64,000 bases of DNA from Bin94 sp965211645 (lineage in GTDB: Bacteria > Gemmatimonadota > Gemmatimonadetes > Longimicrobiales > Gaopeijiaceae). The DNA lies in NCBI GenBank assembly GCA_965211645.1, contig OZ242947.1, forward strand, positions 2,728,001 to 2,792,000, written 5' to 3'. The notes under the pieces were generated by a model. The model did not search any database, had not been told where the DNA came from, and saw only the letters and a list, made by a program, of their open reading frames with translations. A program made the translations under genes and the position numbers. Below, one piece after another: positions 8,993 to 17,700 of this stretch (positions are counted from its first letter, which is position 1; each line of letters starts with the position of its first letter).

Positions 8993-9798
8993 TCGTACCA
9001 CGACTTTCGAGCCAAATGGAACAGGACGGCGAACTGAATCAGCGGGAACGCCAGGGGTGCCCATGCACTGAGAATGCCGGACTGCAGGGTACCATCACGC
9101 AGGAACGCCACGGTGGGCGAGGCGATCAACACACATGCAAAGAAACCGAGTCCTCCGAGGACTCCGACGGCGAGGCGAGCGTTTCGGCGCGCCCCGTGGC
9201 GCAGACCGACCGTCGCTCGCGCGGTCAGGACACCGGTCAGTAAGCTCAAGAACCCGAAGGTGGCGTGCGCAACTGGCCGGTGCAGCCGCCACCTGAGCAC
9301 ATTGGGCGGCGCCTCTTGCGGAGCAACGAGGCGCAGGCTGTACTCATCGGGCGGATTGGCTTCGACGAAGCGCAGATTCCGGACAATGCCGCTGGGTGTA
9401 TGGGGTCCGAATCGACGCGCATCCCCGTCTTCGACGTCCGCGTACGACAGATGCCGGTATCTCAACTCGGGTGATATCCAGGCGTCAAGCGCGTATGAGA
9501 GCGCGGCCAGGGCCATGGCAGCCGGGAGCACGGTCCGCAGGATACGACCGCGACTCGGTATCTCCGACACCAGCGCCACACCACCGGCGAAGGCCAGGAA
9601 TGGCAAGAGGTTGCCAAGATCCCTGGCCAGGGCCCAGGCCCACCAGGACCAGGTCAGGTGCCGATCTTCCGGGAACCAGCCCAGCACGAACAACAGCTTG
9701 CAGCCCAGCCACAGGAAGCACCATGGAGCGATGCCTCGGACAACGGTGCCCGACGCCGCCAGGAGCACGCGCGGGCCGCGAGGGAACATCTCGTTCAC
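8989..9798 (-). CDS. Polytopic membrane protein, possibly LptF/LptG-like
   Basis: The 269-residue protein has several hydrophobic segments near the N-terminus (IAPWCFLWLGCKLLFVLGWF, LGNLLPFLAFAGGVALV, LRTVLPAAMALAALSYAL), a polar central domain of about 100 residues, and three further segments at the end. This topology, with a basic RRNARLAVGVLGGLGFF segment before the last helices, recalls the LptF/LptG permease components of lipopolysaccharide export. It is shorter than those proteins (about 350-390) and the resemblance is by eye only. It lies 21 bp after the cysteine-rich peptide gene and overlaps the sigma gene by 4 bp, so it is probably co-transcribed with both. It may take part in the signal sensed by the sigma/anti-sigma pair. 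Confidence 0.45.
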   Translation of the reverse strand: MNEMFPRGPRVLLAASGTVVRGIAPWCFLWLGCKLLFVLGWFPEDRHLTWSWWAWALARDLGNLLPFLAFAGGVALVSEIPSRGRILRTVLPAAMALAALSYALDAWISPELRYRHLSYADVEDGDARRFGPHTPSGIVRNLRFVEANPPDEYSLRLVAPQEAPPNVLRWRLHRPVAHATFGFLSLLTGVLTARATVGLRHGARRNARLAVGVLGGLGFFACVLIASPTVAFLRDGTLQSGILSAWAPLAFPLIQFAVLFHLARKSWYE

Positions 9799-9819
9799 GT
9801 GAACCCGTCACACCTCGAG

Positions 9820-10011
9820 TCATTTCTCTCGGCACTCTTCGTCACTCGCACAGTCGACACCGAACCAGCAACACTGTTGGCAACAATACGCATCCGGTCC
9901 CTCGCCTCTACAGCAGTCGAGTGGGCCGGCCGGGGTACCGGGCCCGCTTTGCATCTGGAAGATGGCTAGTGCAAGATTGATTAGGATAAGGACAATTGTA
10001 AGTTTTCGCAA
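9820..10011 (-). CDS. Small exported eight-cysteine peptide
   Basis: A 63-residue product that starts at TTG 10011 behind a strong ribosome-binding site (AAAGGAGA, six bases upstream). A longer reading frame exists to 10218 but has no such signal and no hydrophobic start. The peptide begins with RK and a hydrophobic stretch of about 15 residues (a signal peptide or membrane anchor). A mature part of about 40 residues follows, with eight cysteines in the order CC-CC-CC-C-C (residues 33, 34, 43, 44, 47, 48, 54, 60) and an acidic tail. I recognise no family. A disulfide-rich secreted peptide or a modified peptide precursor is likely. It is the first gene of the operon with the membrane protein, sigma and anti-sigma genes, and a thioredoxin-fold protein is encoded divergently. 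Confidence 0.65.
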   Translation of the reverse strand: MRKLTIVLILINLALAIFQMQSGPGTPAGPLDCCRGEGPDAYCCQQCCWFGVDCASDEECREK

Positions 10012-10096
10012 TACTTTGTCTCCTTTGGGTTTGAGGCCTCCGGCTCGCCGAGTGGGCCGCATTCCAGCGTAGATTCTGATGGTCCCATCTGCACAA

Positions 10097-10125
10097 AAGA
10101 CACCGGTCAGCCGTGTTGCGTGCAA
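10097..10125 (-). promoter_or_regulatory. Candidate promoter of the cysteine-rich peptide/sigma operon
   Basis: On the minus strand TTGCAC (10125-10120) is followed after 17 bp by TGTCTT (10102-10097), a weak -10. The 11-mer CTTTGCACGCA around the -35 is identical to that of LRR promoters 10877-10887. The rest of the 239-bp gap 10012-10250 shows no other clear feature. Confidence 0.35.
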
Positions 10126-10250
10126 AGCCGCAGTCAGGATCGAAGCGCGCACCCCAGGATTGCACTGTACTCCCCGATTGGTTGTCAGTAGAGGGTAGAG
10201 ACCGTTCGCAACGCGCATTTGCCGGATCGAAGCGGCACGAGGGAGGAACG

Positions 10251-10853
10251 ATGCCCACCAATTGGACCGACACCAGGAACAATGAGACCCGGGCGGACGA
10301 TGCCACCCGAGCGCTTCAACCCGGCTTGGCCAGGGCCGTGGGCGTGGTGGCGCTCTGTGTCCTGGCCGCCGGTCAGATGGCGAACTTGGCCTTCGGGCGG
10401 GTGGACCCGGTCTTTGCCGGGTCGTTGATGAGGGAGCCCCGAGATCTGTCGGGTCTTACGATCAGGGTCGAAGACGGCACGGTTGCTCGACTCGGTGGCG
10501 AGGGCCCGACCCTCGTCCTGGTTTTCGATCCCGACTGCGCACACTCGGAACGCATTGCATCCTCGTGGGCCAAGTGGCTGTCGGAAAAACGCCCGGAAGG
10601 GATGCGCGTGTTCGGCGTTGCTGCAGGCTCCCTCGTAGCGGCAGCCCGGTATGCGCACGCCAGGCAATGGTCCGTCGAGTTGGGCACGGTGGATCGGGAG
10701 GGCGAAGGATCCATGGGCCAATGGGTCACGAAGCGCACACCCTGGGTGTTTGCGGTCGACCGGGATGGACGTGTCATCGCAGAGGGTGACGGGAGCCGGC
10801 TTCGGGAGGTTGCCCGGCTTCTCGACGAACACATCACCAAGCCCACCCCGTGA
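10251..10853 (+). CDS. Thioredoxin-fold (redoxin-like) membrane-anchored protein
   Basis: The 200-residue protein starts at ATG 10251 behind GGGAGGAA. It has a single hydrophobic anchor (VGVVALCVLAAGQMANLAF, about residues 30-48) and then a thioredoxin-like domain. The usual active site is reduced to one cysteine in FDPDCAHSE (TlpA/MauD/AhpC-TSA relatives have two or one), followed by RTPWVFAVDRDGRVIAEGDG, the typical cis-Pro strand and turn. It would act in the periplasm on thiols. Divergent orientation to the eight-cysteine peptide suggests a role in folding or reducing that peptide, but this is inference. Its last 26 codons are copied at 25115-25192 before LRR copy 3. Confidence 0.6.
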   Translation: MPTNWTDTRNNETRADDATRALQPGLARAVGVVALCVLAAGQMANLAFGRVDPVFAGSLMREPRDLSGLTIRVEDGTVARLGGEGPTLVLVFDPDCAHSERIASSWAKWLSEKRPEGMRVFGVAAGSLVAAARYAHARQWSVELGTVDREGEGSMGQWVTKRTPWVFAVDRDGRVIAEGDGSRLREVARLLDEHITKPTP

Positions 10854-10878
10854 GCAGGCTCTGACTGACCGGGTAACT

Positions 10879-10907
10879 TTGCACGCAGGCGTTGCGGTGC
10901 ATATGAT
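10879..10907 (+). promoter_or_regulatory. Promoter of LRR gene 2
   Basis: TTGCAC (10879-10884), 17 bp, TATGAT (10902-10907), located 48 bp before the start codon. Best conserved of the three LRR promoters. Confidence 0.6.
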
Positions 10908-10955
10908 CCGGGCGGCGGTTCGTGTGCCGCCCATCCCCACCACTGGCAGCGTGCC

Positions 10956-13900
10956 ATGCCTCGATCCAGCAGCATCCTGAAGCATCCGAATCCGTCAGCG
11001 GCCGCGATTGCACTTGCAGCGGCGGCCCTTGGGGCGTGCGATCTGGGCCAGACGGGGCCGGAGGCAGCACTGGAGATCGTGCCGGACTCGGTGACGCTGA
11101 CGCACGTCGGGGAACGGTTCGCGTTCACGGTCGAGGGCGGGGGCGGGCCGGAGGCGGGCAAGGTGCGGTGGAGCAGCCGGGACACCGCGGTGTTCAAGGT
11201 GGACGAGAACGGCACGGTGACGGCGCGGCGCAACGGGGTGTCGCACGTTCTGGCCTGGAATCTGAAGTCGGCGGACGGGGCGGCGGTCGAGGTGCGGCAG
11301 GTCGCGGCTGTGCTGGAGGCGTTCGGCGCGGGGCAGCGGGTGGCCCCGGGTCTGTCGTTGCTGGAGCCTGTGGGGGTGCGGGTGCTGGACGCCGGGGGCG
11401 TGCCGGTGGCGGGCGTGGCGGTGCGGTTCGAGCCGGGGCCGGGCGGGGGGCGGGTCGAGCCGGGGGAGGTGTACAGCGACAGCGCGGGGGTGGCGGCGGT
11501 CGAGTGGACGCTCGGGCGGGAACCGGGGCGCCAGATGCTGGTGGCGTCGGCGAAGGACGGTGCCAGCGTGGAGATCAGGGCGATGGTGCTGGCGCCGGAC
11601 GAGGCGGTGAGTGAGATCGAGATACGCTCCGGCAAGGGGCAATGGGAGTTCGTGGATCAGGCCCTGCCGGAGCCGGTCGTGGTGCGTGTGCTGGAGGAAT
11701 CCAGCCGGCCGGTCTGGGGCGCATCGGTGCGGTTCGAGCCGGAGGTGGGGAGCGGGCGTGCGGATCCCGGGGTGGCGAAGACGGACAGTCTGGGGCTCGC
11801 GTCCGCGACATGGACGCTCGGGCCGGAACAGGGCGTGCAGCGGCTGGCGGCGACGGTGGGGCAAGGACTGGCGGTGACCTTCGAGGCGACGGCGGCATCG
11901 GACGTGGGGGCCTGCAACCGGACGCCGGCGGTGAGCGCCGCGATCGTGCAGGCGCTCCGGGATCGACGTTTTCCTGTCGGGGACTGCGCAGAGGTTACGG
12001 AGGAGCGGCTGCGGGAGGTCTGGACGCTCGATCTGTCGGGCAGCGGGATCCGTGAACTGCGCAGCGGTGATTTGGCAGGGCTCGGCAACATGCGTTCGCT
12101 GGTTCTGCACGATAATGCGCTCACAGAGCTGCCGGCCGATGTCTTCAGCGGTCTGGACAGCCTAGGCGACATCGGACTCCGAAACAACCGACTGCGTCGT
12201 TTGCGGCCGGGCACCTTCGACGGGCTGGCGGCCCTGGAGGGTATGAATCTGTCCGGGAACGAGTTGACCGAACTGCGGCCGGGCGTCTTTGACAGGTTGG
12301 CGGCCTTGAAGCGTCTGACCCTGTCCGGGAACGACTTGACCGAACTACCGCCGGGCGTCTTCGATGGGCTGCCCAAGTTGGAGTTTCTGAATCTGGGGGA
12401 CAACCAACTGAGGGAACTGAGACCCGGTTTGCTGGCGAACCTGACGCAACTGGATCACTTGGATCTTGCGAATAACGGGCTTGTTGAGATCCCACCGCGC
12501 TTTCTTGCGGGTCTGTCGAGCCTCAGGTGGGTGTCACTGAGCTCAAACGAGCTGACGCAACTGCCACCGGACATCTTCAAGGGCCTCACGAGGCTGGCAG
12601 ATCTGTATCTGTTCCGGAATCGCCTGACGGAACTGGCACCGCGCACGTTTGCGGATCTGCAGTCCCTCACGTGGCTTGACGTGCGCTACAATGAACTGAC
12701 GGAGCTGCCTACTGATGTCTTCGACGGACTCTCGAACCTGAAGACCCTGTACCTGCGGGGGAACCAGCTGGCCGAACTGCCGGAGGACATCTTCTCGAGC
12801 CTGTCCAATGTGCGCGATCTATCGGTTGCGGAGAACAGGTTGAACGAGCTGCCTGCGGGGTTGTTTGCGCAAACGCCGCGTCTTGAGTGGATCGCCTTGG
12901 GAATCAACCAGTTGACGGAGTTACCGCCGAAGTTGTTTGCGGACACGCCGACACTCCAGAGTCTGCACCTCCAGGCCAACCGGCTGACCGAACTCCCGCC
13001 GGGGATCTTCGGCGGATTGCCGGAGCTGGTGCGGCTCAACCTGACCTCCAACCGGCTGGCCGGCCTTCTGCCGGGGATCTTCGAGGGGATGCCAAAGCTT
13101 GCGCGACTGAATCTTGACACCAACGAGCTGACGGCACTTCCGCGAGGTGTGTTCGCGGGCCTGTCGGACCTGAGTTGGGTGGAGCTGGCGCGCAACCCGG
13201 GGGCACCTTTCCCGGTACGGCCGGAGCTGGTGCGGGTCGATGTGGGCGACCCGTTGGCCCCAGGGCCGGCCCGGGTGGTCATGCGTGTCCCCACCGGAGC
13301 GCCGTTTGCGTTCGCCATTCCGGTGTCGGTCCAGCGGGGGACGGTGTCCCGCGATGTCGTGTCGGTGCTGTCCGGCGATACGGTGAGCACCCCGTTCGAG
13401 GTGTCGGGGGCCGGTGGGGACGGGGGCGCGGTGCATGTCGGTTTTGGACCAGCGCCCGAAGTGACGGCGGCGGGCTACACGGGTCTGGAGATTGTGCGGG
13501 GCGAGGAACTGGTACTGTTCGCGGAGACGGACAACCGGAGCCCGGTGACGCGGTCGCGCATTCCCGCGTACCGGCTGCAGGTCGGGGGCCCGTCGGCGGA
13601 GCTGGCGCTGGGCGACTACTTCGAGGACCCCGATGGCGACGCGCTGGTCTACGAAGCGGTGACGACGGTCGCAGGGGCGGTGGATGCGCGGATCGAGTCG
13701 GGGGTGCTGCGGCTGGAACCCCGGTCGGTGGACACGACGGAGGTCGAGGTGGCCGCGACCGATCCAGGGGGGTTGCGTGCGATGCACCGCTTCCGGACCT
13801 GGGTGGTCCCGGCACCGGACCCGAGTGCGTTCAACATCGAACTCCATTTCGGGCCCGGTTTCACGCCAGCGGAGGAAGCGACGATCCGGCGGGCGGCCGA

Positions 13901-14660
13901 CCGGTGGATGGAGGCGGTGACGGGTGACCTGCCGGACATACCGGTGAATGACGTGTTGCATCGGTACTGCAAAAGCGATGCCGTGGGCGCGCGCATCCTT
14001 GGCGTCATCGACGATTTGCTGATCCGCGTGACAATCCATTCGCGTGTGGGGAACTCTGCGGCAGTCGCAAGTCTCTGCGGCGGGCGCGAGGAGACCGGGC
14101 TTGCGTTCCTCGGGTGGAACGGTTTTGCACTGTGGTATATTCGTGATCGCCCTCTCGAGTACCTGTACAGGACCGCGCTCCACGAGATCGGGCACGTGCT
14201 CGGGATCGGCTTTTGGGTGGACCCTTCGACGCCCAAGTCCTGGCGGGATCCGTTCCGGGGCAGGGACACGGACGCGCACTTTGCGGGAGAGCAGGCGGTG
14301 GCCGCGTTCAACGCGGCGGGAGGCGAGAACTATGCCGGCGCCAAGGTTCCGCTTGAAGACCGAGTGCCGGTCCTGTACGCCCACTGGCGGAGGAGCGTGA
14401 TCCGGGACGACATCATGGCACCCGGCGGGGGCACTCTTCTGACGGCGATCACGCTCGGAGCGTTGGCTGACTTGGGCCACGAAGTGGACATGAGCAAGGC
14501 GGACCCGTACACGCTGCCCGGGCACGTGCAGGGGGATGTGCGAGGAGGTGCAGCGGTGGCAGACGGGGGAGATGCGGAGGTGCTGACGGACGACATCATC
14601 AGGGGCCCCGTCGTTGTGGTGGACAAGGACGGCAAGGTGGTGCGGGTCATCCGCAACTGA
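10956..14660 (+). CDS. LRR lipoprotein with leishmanolysin-like metalloprotease domain, copy 2
   Basis: A 1234-residue paralogue of the proteins at 2027 and 25295. The first third is almost identical (same signal, lipobox L-G-A-C, Big_2 and Big_1-like domains), but the LRR block and C-terminal half are clearly diverged. It keeps the Cys-bearing cap (ACNRTP...DCAEVTEERL), about 16 LRRs, a DPDGD Ig/cadherin-like domain and an M8-type protease domain with HEIGHVLGIG (His1076), VPLED, a later His and the Met-turn DDIMAPGGG. It is therefore predicted to be an active zinc protease on the cell surface or in the periplasm. It is the only LRR copy still followed by a complete giant autotransporter, 127 bp downstream, and may represent the ancestral order. 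Its central LRR block matches that of copy 3 closely. Confidence 0.85.
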   Translation: MPRSSSILKHPNPSAAAIALAAAALGACDLGQTGPEAALEIVPDSVTLTHVGERFAFTVEGGGGPEAGKVRWSSRDTAVFKVDENGTVTARRNGVSHVLAWNLKSADGAAVEVRQVAAVLEAFGAGQRVAPGLSLLEPVGVRVLDAGGVPVAGVAVRFEPGPGGGRVEPGEVYSDSAGVAAVEWTLGREPGRQMLVASAKDGASVEIRAMVLAPDEAVSEIEIRSGKGQWEFVDQALPEPVVVRVLEESSRPVWGASVRFEPEVGSGRADPGVAKTDSLGLASATWTLGPEQGVQRLAATVGQGLAVTFEATAASDVGACNRTPAVSAAIVQALRDRRFPVGDCAEVTEERLREVWTLDLSGSGIRELRSGDLAGLGNMRSLVLHDNALTELPADVFSGLDSLGDIGLRNNRLRRLRPGTFDGLAALEGMNLSGNELTELRPGVFDRLAALKRLTLSGNDLTELPPGVFDGLPKLEFLNLGDNQLRELRPGLLANLTQLDHLDLANNGLVEIPPRFLAGLSSLRWVSLSSNELTQLPPDIFKGLTRLADLYLFRNRLTELAPRTFADLQSLTWLDVRYNELTELPTDVFDGLSNLKTLYLRGNQLAELPEDIFSSLSNVRDLSVAENRLNELPAGLFAQTPRLEWIALGINQLTELPPKLFADTPTLQSLHLQANRLTELPPGIFGGLPELVRLNLTSNRLAGLLPGIFEGMPKLARLNLDTNELTALPRGVFAGLSDLSWVELARNPGAPFPVRPELVRVDVGDPLAPGPARVVMRVPTGAPFAFAIPVSVQRGTVSRDVVSVLSGDTVSTPFEVSGAGGDGGAVHVGFGPAPEVTAAGYTGLEIVRGEELVLFAETDNRSPVTRSRIPAYRLQVGGPSAELALGDYFEDPDGDALVYEAVTTVAGAVDARIESGVLRLEPRSVDTTEVEVAATDPGGLRAMHRFRTWVVPAPDPSAFNIELHFGPGFTPAEEATIRRAADRWMEAVTGDLPDIPVNDVLHRYCKSDAVGARILGVIDDLLIRVTIHSRVGNSAAVASLCGGREETGLAFLGWNGFALWYIRDRPLEYLYRTALHEIGHVLGIGFWVDPSTPKSWRDPFRGRDTDAHFAGEQAVAAFNAAGGENYAGAKVPLEDRVPVLYAHWRRSVIRDDIMAPGGGTLLTAITLGALADLGHEVDMSKADPYTLPGHVQGDVRGGAAVADGGDAEVLTDDIIRGPVVVVDKDGKVVRVIRN

Positions 14661-14666
14661 GGGGAC

Positions 14667-14686
14667 GCGGGTCTGGAAGCACCCGC
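14667..14686 (+). terminator. Stem-loop after LRR gene 2
   Basis: GCGGGT (14667-14672) pairs with ACCCGC (14681-14686) over an 8-nt loop. Same place and shape as after the other LRR genes. It could end LRR transcripts or limit read-through into the autotransporter. Confidence 0.4.
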
Positions 14687-14787
14687 TCGAGGACAGGGTT
14701 CACCCGCCGTTTTGCACGGTATCGTCCCGGGACGCGTCTTCTATCACAGTGCCCTCCTCCATTCCCCTCAAGGGACATTCCCGCCCG

Positions 14788-17700
14788 ATGCTCTCTCTCC
14801 TGCCCGTTCGTCTCGCCATTCCTCGCTTCACTGCCCGCCCCGCTCGCTCCGGCCCAGCTCGCCGGATCCTTCCCGTCCTGGCCACAGCGTTCATCGCGAT
14901 CGTCGCAACAACTCCTTCGCGGGCAACCGCACATGCGGCGGACACGCTCACGGTGACGCTCTCGGCACCGGAGGGCGGCAAGGTGGCCGAGGGCGAGACC
15001 GGTCACTTCGGCCTGTCGGTGTCGGGCAGCACCGCGGGCGGGGCGGTGACGGTGCGCTACTCGGTCTCGGGCACAGCCGTGGCCGGCGTGGACTACACGG
15101 CGCTGCCGGGCGAGGTGACGGTGGCGCAGGGCGACAGCGTGGCACGGATCGCGCTGTCGGCGCTCGAGGACGGCATCCTGGACAAGGGCGAGACGGTGGT
15201 GCTGGCGCTCACGGGCGCGACGGGTCCGGGCACGGTCGTTGTGGATGGTACGGCGGCGACGGCGACGATCGCGGACCATGGGACGGTGTCGGTGTCGCTC
15301 ACGCCGGTGCCGGACACGATCGACGAGGGATCGGCGTGGAGTTCGACGGTGACCATGTCGACGCCCGTGGCGGACCGGGTCTCGGTGCGCTGGCGGACGC
15401 GGGACGGGAGCGCCCGGGCGGGACAGGACTATGTAGCGGCGAACGCGGTCGTCTCGTTCCGTCCGGGCGAGACGTCGAAGCCGATCCGGGTGAAGACGCT
15501 TCAGGACGACTCCGACGAGCCCGTCGAGGTGTTCTACGTGTACCTGGACGCGCCTTCCATCTCGACGCGCGACGTGACGGCCAAGAGTGTCCGGGTCAAC
15601 GCGGACGCGCGCTCCGCGTTCATCAGTTGCAGCGTGTCGTTCCCGAGCACGGTCACGACGACTTTCACGGTGGTTGACACGGTGTCGACGGGCACGGCGG
15701 TGGGCACGGTGGCCGCCAACACCACGGGGTTCGCGGTCTACACGCTGAGCGGGGGCGGTGGTGCGTTCTCGATCAACAGCAGCACCGGCGAGATCAGCAC
15801 CGCTACTACGCTGGACGCGGACACCAAGAGTTCGTACAGCCTCACCGTTTCGGTACTCGACGTCTGTGGTGCCAGCGCAAGCATCGATGTGACGATCCGG
15901 GTCAAGAAGCCGAACGCGCCGCCGACCGTAACGGCGGCGGCGAATCCAACGCAGGCCGGGACAGGGCAAGCGGTGTCGCTGACCGCCACGGCGACGGACC
16001 CTAACGGGGATCGCATGACCTACCAGTGGACTCAACTGGTGGGCGGCCCGCGGGTCTCGATCAACGGGGCCAGGTCGCTGAATGCGAGCTTCACAGCACC
16101 GGAGCCGGGCTCGGAGAGGGAGCTGAGATTTCAGTTCACGGCGACGGACGCGTTCCTGGCGAGTGGCAGTACGACGGTCACCGTGAGGTTAAACGACCCC
16201 CCGATTTGTGACCCGATTCCCGCGCAATCGCTGAAGCCGGGGCAGTACGTGGATGTGGACCTCGCCGGTCTGTGCACTGACGAGGACCCCGGTGACCGAC
16301 TGTCGTTCAGTGATCCGACCACAAGTGATGCACGTGTAGCCAGCGTGGGACTGAGAGGGAGCGTGCTGAGGATCACGGGAGTGGCCCGCGGCACTGCGAC
16401 GGTCGGCGGGACGGCTACAGACCTGCTCGGCGCGAGCGACACGGCCAGCGGCCCGGTAACCGTGAACACGCCCCCGACCTGTAGTGCGATTCCCGAGCAG
16501 ATGCTGGAGCCGGGAGAGTCCGTGGATGTGGACCTCGCCCGTCTGTGCAATGACGAGGACCCCGGTGACCGGCTGTCGTTCAGCGATCCGACCACAAGTG
16601 ATGCACGTGTGGCCAGCGTGGGACTGAGAGGGAGCATGCTGAGGATCACGGGAGTGGCCCGCGGCACTGCGACGGTCGGCGGGACGGCTACAGACCTGCT
16701 TGGCGCGAGCGCCACGGCCAGCGGCCCGGTAACCGTGAACACGCCCCCGACCTGTCGCGCGATTCCCGAGCAGATGCTGGAGCCGGGAGAGTCCGTGGAT
16801 GTGGACCTCGCCCGTCTGTGCAATGACGAGGACCCCGGTGACCGGCTGTCGTTCAGCGATCCGACCACAAGTGATGCACGTGTGGCCAGCGTGGGGCTGA
16901 GCGGGAGCGTGCTGAGGATCACGGGAGTGGCCCGCGGCACTGCGACGGTCGGCGGGACGGCTACAGACCTGCTTGGCGCGAGCGCCACGGCCAGCGGCCC
17001 GGTAACCGTGAACACGCCCCCGACCTGTCGCGCGATTCCCGAGCAGATGCTGGAGCCGGGAGAGTCCGTGGATGTGGACCTCGCCCGTCTGTGCAATGAC
17101 GAGGACCCCGGTGACCGGCTGTCGTTCAGCGATCCGACCACAAGTGATGCACGTGTGGCCAGCGTGGGGCTGAGCGGGAGCGTGCTGAGGATCACGGGAG
17201 TGTCACGCGGAACTGCGACAGTCACCGGTACAGCCACCGACCTGCTTGGCGCGAGCGCGACGGCCAGCGGCCCGGTGACGGTGAATACGCCCCCGACCTG
17301 TAGCGCGATTCCCGCGCAGTCGCTGGAGCCGGGGGGGAGTGTGGACGTGGACCTCGCCCGTCTGTGCAATGACGAGGACCCCGGTGACCGGCTGTCGTTC
17401 AGTGATCCGACCACAAGTGATGCACGTGTAGCCAGCGTGGGACTGAGAGGGAGCGTGCTGAGGATCACGGGCGTGTCCCGCGGAACCGCGACAGTCACCG
17501 GCACGGCCACCGACCTGCTTGGCGCGACAGCGACGACCAGCGGCCGGGTGACGGTCATGCGCAGGAACCGGGCACCGGAGCCGGTGGGGAGGATTGCGGA
17601 CGCATTTCTGGAGTTGGGACAGAACGGATCGGTGGACGTATCGGGATACTTCCGGGATCCGGATGGCGATCCGCTGACCTACCGGGCGGGCTCGTCGGAT

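Noticed and set aside
14647..16035. 462-codon minus-strand frame opposite the autotransporter start
   Set aside because: Low-complexity basic translation without a signal, domain or ribosome-binding site.
16198..17562. CRISPR-like or satellite array
   Set aside because: The units are 273 bp, stay in frame and encode a folded domain; there are no spacers.
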